This document shows positions 58,001 to 64,000 of a stretch of DNA of 64,000 nt, in pieces. Each line of letters opens with the position of its first letter. The first letter of the stretch is position 1. A model generated the notes under the pieces. The model was given only the letters and a program-made list of their open reading frames with translations. It was not told where the DNA came from and did no database searches. The position numbers were made by a program, and so were the translations under genes. The DNA comes from Edaphochlamys debaryana (taxonomy: Eukaryota; Chlorophyta; Chlorophyceae; Chlamydomonadales), in NCBI GenBank assembly GCA_016858145.1, contig JAEHOE010000027.1, forward strand, positions 1 to 64,000. Direction: 5' to 3'.

Positions 58001-60250
58001 ACCTGGTCAGGCAGCCTTGCACCCTCGCTGGCCCCGATGGCCTCTAGGCCGCACCCTCGCCCGGCCCCCCCTACCTCCCATCCCCCCTTTCACCACCCGG
58101 CCTTCCCCACCCCCACCACCCACCCCTCCTCCGTCCCCACCCACCTGGATGACGGGGTCGTCCCGGTTCAGGGAGTCGAAGTCGAACCCGAACACCGACA
58201 GCCCCACAACATCCAGCGACAGGCGGGAGAAGAAGGCCTCCATGTCCACTGAGCCGTCCGTGTCCGCCGCCGCCTGAGCGGGAAGCAGGTGCACGGGGAT
58301 GTTGGAGGTTGAGCGCGGAGTTGGGCGCCCCCGCCAGGGCCCGTGCGGCAGCAGTACCCGCTGCGCCCTTGCTTGGCCCCGCTAAGGCCCAGCCAGGCCC
58401 CGCTAAGGCCCAGCCAGGCCCCGGCACCCAAGGTACGGGGACCCCCGGGCCCGCACCTGCAGCTGCTTCAGGCCCCGGGCCGCCACGGAGGCGAAGAGGT
58501 CCGTCTGGGACTGTACGAACCTTTGGGGGGGGGTTGCGGGAAGGGGGAAGGAGGTTGCAGCGGGCTTAATCTTAGACGAGAAGAGATGGGATGGAGGGCG
58601 CTGCAGAGGTCAAGGCAGGGAGAGGAGGGAGCTGCTGGGGAATGCGCGTGGCCCGTCCCGCCTCCTCTTGGGGACTTACCGCGCTGGCGCTTCGCCCCTT
58701 CTCCGTCAACACCCCCCCTCCCCCCCCCCGCGGCGTGTAGTGCTAGAAAGCCTGGTTGCTTGTGTGCTACGCGGGGGCTATGCCCGCCCCCCCCCCCCCG
58801 CGGTCCGCCTCACTTGCGCTGCAGGGCCGGTGCCACCAGGCGCCGCCGTGCCGCCCACTGCTCACCATCGGCCGTCAGCAGGCTCTGTGGCCAACGGGTG
58901 TCGTCACGGGGTTGGTGATGGGCCCAGCACATTGCGGGCAGGCTGCACTCTGCATTCTACCCAAGGGCCCTAGGGCAACGGACCAACGGACCAACGGACC
59001 AACGGACCAACACCCGGGGCCAACCCCGCACCCCCGTAGCCCCACCTGCCCCATGACGAACTCCAGGATCTCAGCCAGGATGCCCTTGCCGTACTTATCG
59101 ACGGAATCGACCAGGATCTGCCGTACAGATGGGCGGGCACGCGGGTGGTTTTTTTTGCGATTGATGGGGGCTCGTGCAAAGAGGCGTCCACGGGGCACAC
59201 CGGTATCGGACACCGAGCAATCCGCGTTCTACTGTCGTACACTCACCTGCCGTACGTAAGCCGGGTCCGACACAACGTAGAAGGTCTTGGGCCCCAGGCT
59301 CATGCGGAACACGGACCCGTGCTCGCCGTACAGGCGGTACAGCAGCGCGAAGATGGGCTCCTTGCGCACCTCGCCGATGTCCACCCGCACCTGTATGTAT
59401 GCGGTACGACAGTACGGCAGTACGACAGGTCAAGATGCAGCCCACGCGACCGCGTTGAGACCGTCCTGCACGCCCTGCCCTCCCTCCTCGTTCCTCTCAT
59501 GCCGCACCTTCGTCACGTGCTAACCCCCCTGCGCCCTGCTCCCGCCCACGACGCACCGACGACGCACCCACCCACCCAGCCCTCCCGCTTACGTCTGGCA
59601 TGCTGCTGGGCTGCTTGTACCCGCCCCCAATCAGTCGCTGCCACCAGCTGCCGCCCGCACCGCCCCCGCCGTGCAGAAGGAGCTCCACGGGAGAGACCTC
59701 GCGGGGCTCGCGCCCTGGGGAAAGGACACGAACGGCAAGTGGGGAAGGGGGAGCGCTGAAGGAGGTGGATGAGTGGCAAGAGGAAAAGGCCGATTGCTGG
59801 GAAGCGAGGGAGGGGGAGAGCGCTCCTTAAGGGGGGGCCGAGGCCAACGGTCAGCCCCTCTCCGCGCCCTGCCCGCGGCACACTACCGGAGGTTGGACCG
59901 CCCGTGACCGTTATCACTCCCGTAACCGTAACTGTAACCGCAACCACGCCCACGGCTGGCCAGTAAATTCACAAGCTTGCGGTCCCACCTGCCGATTCAG
60001 CCCCCGCCAGGCCCTTTCCGGCCTCCGCCTCCGCCGGCGGTGCCGCCGCGTCTCCCTCCGCCTTCGTCGCTGAGCCGCTGGGCCGCGTCTGGGCCTGGGC
60101 CCAGACGCCCGGGCCCGGGTTTCGGGGCGCTAGCAGGCGAGATGAGGTCGAGGGACGGGTGGGGGCGGGGGCGACAGGCGGGGCTGCGGCCCTGCCGCGG
60201 GGCCCCAGGGGCGCCGTGCCCCGGGAGGGGCCGAGCAGGCGGGTCTGCAT
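55004..60250 (-). CDS. CYP97: CYP97-family cytochrome P450 carotenoid hydroxylase
   Basis: Fourteen exons (60250-59989, 59714-59593, 59390-59247, 59117-59046, 58884-58814, 58520-58457, 58273-58145, 57877-57710, 57393-57172, 56862-56731, 56563-56445, 56119-56052, 55737-55612, 55248-55004) give 647 residues with consistent phase. CYP97 enzymes hydroxylate the rings of alpha- and beta-carotene on the way to lutein and related xanthophylls in plastids. Visible hallmarks: a Ser/Ala/Pro-rich N-terminus that fits a transit peptide; KGILAEILEFVMG; the I-helix AGHETT; the EALR K-helix motif; the haem loop FGGGRRKCVG split over exons 12-13 with Cys530; and ATIHT near the end. The GILAEI and PLDGP segments point to the CYP97A (LUT5) side rather than CYP97C, with moderate confidence. 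The tail after ATIHT is an Ala-rich extension with two GCPHAAA modules. Confidence 0.95.
57172..57208 (-). repeat. 37-bp exon end of CYP97 exon 9, repeated exactly in the next intron at 57013-57049
   Basis: The last 37 bases of exon 9 recur without a mismatch 159 bp further along the intron. In the true copy GT follows; in the intronic copy TT follows, so the copy lacks a donor. Confidence 0.9.
57480..57545 (+). repeat. Poly-G tract in a CYP97 intron
   Basis: About 65 bases consist almost only of G, in the intron between exons 8 and 9. Such a run can form G-quadruplexes and is also a place where assembly errors are likely. Confidence 0.8.
58979..59012 (+). repeat. Tandem 8-bp repeat (ACCAACGG) in a CYP97 intron
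   Basis: Four copies of the octamer lie in the intron between CYP97 exons 4 and 5. Simple repeat. Confidence 0.7.
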
Positions 60251-61185
60251 GGCGGCTGTACGCTTTCAAGAGACTGTGATGGCTGCGTTGGCTGTCAGTA
60301 ACCGAGGAGCAGCGCTGACGGCGCCGGTAGCTGCCGGAAGCTGTGTGGCTGCAAGGGGCACTGCGGGAGCAGGGGCGGGGAAGGGGCGGGAGAAGGGTCG
60401 TGTGTGTGGCGCTGTGTGGACCGCAGGCGCGAGCGTTGTAGGCGGTAAGACGTCTTTACTGCGGCGACCACCGGCCCTCGCTTCGAGCCAGTTCCCCGGT
60501 ATGTGCATAACATGAATCAGCACGGCGCCTAGCCTGGTGCGGCTGTCGCAAGGCGATGGTACTGCGCGGCCTGACCGCTGGCGCAACAGGTACAGGCGCC
60601 ACGAGCTCAGCTGTACAGATGGATAAGCTAATGAGCGTAAGGCAAGGCCTCGCGTCGCCTTGCGGCGAGCTGAGCATCTGCTGCATCTACTCGCTTGCCT
60701 TTGCTCGCCGGTCGTCACCTCTGTTGCTGTGCAGTAATCAAATGTCAGCAGCGTCAGGATATGAACACCGTGTGCCTTAAAGGAGGAAAGGTGTGGACAG
60801 TCGGCTTCCAACCGGCCTCTCGGCGGGCCCTGCGTGGTTCAATCGAAGCAGCTATTGCTAAATCTCAGTCTTTGGCCACAGTTACGCCCGAACGCCGCAA
60901 ACCGCACTGCCGTGCTCGACAGCCGTACTCCACGACGTCGACCCTCCCAGCGCCTCGCACGCAAGGAGTCCCCTCCACCCCGCCTTCGGCCCCTTCCGTC
61001 CTCCCTTACGCTTCCCGCCTGCCCTGTACGCCTCCTGCCTCCCACCCCTCCAACACAACCCTATCACAGGCCTCCTCCTGGCTCCCTCCCAGCCTTCAAA
61101 GAGCAGGCCCTCCCCATCACCCACATGCCACCCCCCGCGCACCTCTTTCCCGCACCATCTCCCCCTCAACCCCAGCCGACCTCCC
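60251..61185. other. Intergenic stretch with the CYP97 promoter and the 3' UTR of the membrane-protein gene
   Basis: Both flanking genes are on the minus strand, so this region joins the 3' UTR of the gene ending at 61186 to the promoter of CYP97. No gene, TATA box or clear poly(A) signal was recognised. Confidence 0.5.
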
Positions 61186-64000
61186 TCATTCCCCCATGAG
61201 AGGGTCGTACTGCACGCTTCCCAGCCCCCCGGCCCCGCCGCCGCCAACCTTGCCGCCGAGCCAATCCGCCAGCCGCCGTACGACCGGGTTCGTACCAGGC
61301 TCACCGGCGGCCGCCGCCGCCGCACACGTGGCAACGGTCGCGCTGGCCACCTCGGCCTCCGTGTGCGCGGATTGCGTGGCGGAAGCTAGCAGCAGCCAGG
61401 ATGAAGCTGCCAGAAGCAGGGCCAGGCCGATGCAGGCCGGCAGCAGCCAGCGGAGGGCGGCCTTGGCCTCGGCCTCAGCGGCGAAGGCGCCTCCGATCTG
61501 GGTCGGGAGGTGGGTTGCGTAGGGAGGGCAGGAAGCGTTGTTCAAACTGAGAGGGACAGGGGGCGGGGGAACGGGTGGCAAACGCGCCTCCGATCTGGGT
61601 CGGGTCGGGAGAGGGTCGGGTGGGGAGGGGGGAAAGGGTTATGGGACTTGCGCACTCCTCATTCTCCTGTTCCCTGGCGGCTGAGCTGAGCTAGATAGAC
61701 AGCGGGGGACAGGGCGGCGCATGGGCGCCTGGGAGAGTGCGCCCTGCGGCCAATGCGCAATGGAGGAGCTAGGGAGAGGGAAGGGTTGGGGGAGACCCCC
61801 ACTAATTGATGTTGCAACGACGTCCATATCTCGCACGAGAAGGCCAGCGTAGACGCGTGTTTAATCCTGGAGGCACAGACACGGCCCCAGACCAGACGGC
61901 TGCACGCCCATCCTCCCATCCAATGCTAACCTTCGTCTGCCCCTCCTCCTTCCCCCTCCCCCCCCCCACCACGTTGCATGTGCACGTGTCGTCTCCCAGG
62001 TAGCGGCTGCGGGGGCGGAGGGAGGTGCGGGGAGGACGGAAAAGGGCAGCAGGGGTTACGGTGTGAGGAGTGCAGGAGAGCCGGGGAGGGAGCCGGAGAA
62101 GGGCATGCCGGCCACCTCCCTCCAGCACCATGGTCGCTTTTTTGGCCAGGTCCCGGAGTCACAGCCGGCCCCTCTCCCTTACACTCGCTTGGCAACCCCC
62201 GGGTTCCAGCCCCCGTCTCAGCCCGTCCCTCTCCCTTATACTCCCTGGGCAATCCGTGCGTCCCGGCCCCTGTCCCCTCCGAGGCCCCCCCCCCCGCACA
62301 CACACACCTGAAGGCGGACAGGTCCACACACGAGGGGGGGCAGCCGCCGCCCGGCACCGGGAACCGGGCGGAGCCTTGGGCCCCGGCCGCCGCGCCCGGG
62401 CCCGCCTGGGCCTCCGTTCTGGGCCCGTTCTGGGCCTGGGCCCCGGCCTGGGCCTGGGCGGTTGGGTTGGAGTGGTGCAGCAGGGCGCTGCCAAAGGCCT
62501 CCAGGGTGGCGGCTGCGACCTCGGCCTTAGCGGCGACGGAGGCGGCGGCTTCGAGGGTGGAGGCGTAGGGCTTGACCTGGGGGGGACGGGGGGGGGGAAG
62601 CGTACCGGCAGGGGCAGGGCAGGGCGGGAGAAAAGGTGGGGCGAACAAGGGCTAGGAGGCGGGAGAAAGAAAGGGCGGGGGGCTTCGGGATCATGGGCCG
62701 ACCGCCACCAGCAACCTACCCCAGATTTCCCCCGCACGTCTGTGCCTCCGTGCGGCCACAGTCGGGCCGCCCTCCCAGGCCCGCAACCCCCCTACTCCAG
62801 CCCTGCCCCCCCCCCCCTCCCCCCCTCAACGCCTGCGACACGGCCCGCACCGACTCCACCACCGCTCCCCACACTTCACTACCCGACCAAACACACTTGA
62901 AGACTACTGTAATAAGAAGTCCTGCTCTATTGTCTGTTTTGAGTTTAAGGCTCTACTTACTGCTTGAGACACGGCCCGCACCGACTCCACCGCCGCGCCC
63001 CACACGGCCGTCGCCGCCAGGAGGTACACCAGCAGGGCGGCCAGGGCCCAGGCGGCGGCGGAGGCGGAGGCGGCGGTGACAAAGTAGGTGTGCGCCGAGG
63101 GGCCGGGCGGGGAGGAGGGGCCGCCGGCGAGGCCCGCCGCGGGGGCGAGCCAGCGGTCCAGGGGAGGGAAAGGAACGCCTGGAAACGGAGGGGGGGGCAG
63201 CGTGGGGGCAGGGGTGGGGGAGGGACCGGGCAGGGGTAAGGAGGGCTGTGAGTGAGGGGTGAGCGAGGCGTGGGAGCCCTCATGGGAGCCCTCATTGCCT
63301 GCTTGCCCCTCCCCAGGCCCAGCCCCACCCTTTAGGCCCCACGCCCCTGCTGTGGCCCAATCCCCTCCCCTCAGGCCCAACGTCTTTACGTCAGGCCCCG
63401 CTCAGGCCCAGCGGCTCCCACGTGACGCACCTCCGGCCGCGACCCGGGCCCCGATGCGCGAGCGCCACCTGGCCGCCAGCCCCGCCGCCGCCAGCACCCC
63501 CGCCGCCAGGAGCCCCGCGGGCAGCGCCGCCCACAACGGCGGCGGCTCGTGCTTGAGGCTGAGGCCGAAGCCCTCCACCACCCCCCGCGTGTGGGAACGG
63601 GCCTTGAGGGAGCAGGCCAGCCTGTCAGGGGACAAGGGAGCAGAGGGGTTGAGGGGAAGGGAGGACGGGGAGGGGCAAGGAAAGGTGGAGGGGGGTTGAG
63701 AGGGGGTGGGTGAGGGTGCGTGTGGGAGCGCGCCTTGAGGGAGCAGGCCAGCCTGGGGTCAGAGGGAGGATGGGTGGGAGAGCGGGGTGGGGTAGTGGGT
63801 AGAGGTGTCCGGGGTCTGGGGTGTGGACGAGGGGTGTGGAGTCGGCCCGTGTCGAGGTGGGGAGTTGGGCTGGAGGTGGAGGTGGAGGGTGTGACGGCCA
63901 GCAGAGCTCGGCGACGCTCAGGGGAACGACATCGTGTGGGGTGGTGGCGGGAGAGGGCCCGGGGCGAGAGTTGCCCTTACCAGAGCACCCAGCCGACGAC
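61186..64000 (-). CDS. Multipass membrane protein of unknown family (3' part)
   Basis: Six exons fit in phase: 64000-63981 (partial, runs off the window), 63621-63431, 63178-62961, 62576-62308, 62006-61973 and 61497-61186. They encode about 347 residues with at least three membrane helices: one in exon 2 (LPAGLLAAGVLAAAGLAA), one in exon 3 (AAWALAALLVYLLAATAVW) and one in the last exon (LLPACIGLALLLAASSWLLL); the exon at the window edge is also hydrophobic. Between the second and third helix lies a soluble helical loop with several cysteines (CPPSC in exon 4, DDTCTC in exon 5), probably extracytoplasmic and disulfide-bonded. The helix plus Cys-loop layout recalls tweety- or prominin-like proteins, but no diagnostic motif was seen. 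Three introns carry exon-edge copies. Confidence 0.7.
61584..61604 (-). repeat. 21-bp copy of an acceptor and exon start in the membrane-protein gene
   Basis: Identical to 61487-61507, which spans the acceptor of the last exon and its first 11 bases. The copy lies 97 bp upstream in the transcript and also ends in an AG acceptor context. Confidence 0.85.

Overview
The window looks like nuclear DNA of a volvocine/chlamydomonadalean green alga. It is GC-rich, and its genes are split into many short exons by small G/C-rich introns with GT-AG (and two GC-AG) ends. TGTAA poly(A) signals follow several genes. The gene content fits a photosynthetic eukaryote: a plant-type pseudo-response regulator with a CCT motif, a CYP97 carotenoid hydroxylase, a 26S proteasome RPN1 subunit and a palmitoyl-protein thioesterase. 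All exon models below were read by eye from splice sites, protein similarity and reading-frame phase; no search was run.

Layout: (1) 1-12.7 kb holds most of a Ty3/gypsy-like LTR retrotransposon on the + strand, whose 5' end lies outside the window. Its gag, protease and reverse-transcriptase part is broken by frameshifts. The 3' part is one intact 1,581-codon ORF with RNase H, a methyltransferase-like domain, integrase, a PHD finger and a second methyltransferase-like domain. (2) 14.7-23.5 kb (-) is a 21-exon pseudo-response regulator gene. (3) 23.5-28.5 kb is a repeat-rich interval bounded by a near-identical 370-bp inverted repeat. It carries a heat-shock-element/TATA arrangement facing the regulator gene and a 578-bp MITE-like element. 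(4) 29.6-38.3 kb (-) is RPN1 in 20 exons. (5) 39.2-44.8 kb (-) holds two tandem paralogous secretory glycosyltransferase-like genes. (6) 45.2-48.7 kb (+) is palmitoyl-protein thioesterase in 11 exons, divergent from the second glycosyltransferase. (7) 50.6-51.8 kb (-) is the 3' part of an unidentified gene. (8) 55.0-60.3 kb (-) is CYP97 in 14 exons. (9) 61.2-64.0 kb (-) is the 3' part of a multipass membrane protein gene that runs off the window.

The genes do not form a pathway; this is an ordinary eukaryotic gene neighbourhood next to a transposon. Two observations stand out. One is the retroelement that carries two methyltransferase-like folds and a PHD finger. The other is a recurrent pattern in at least four unrelated genes, in which short copies of an exon edge, often with its splice site, sit about 90-220 bp away inside the adjoining intron.
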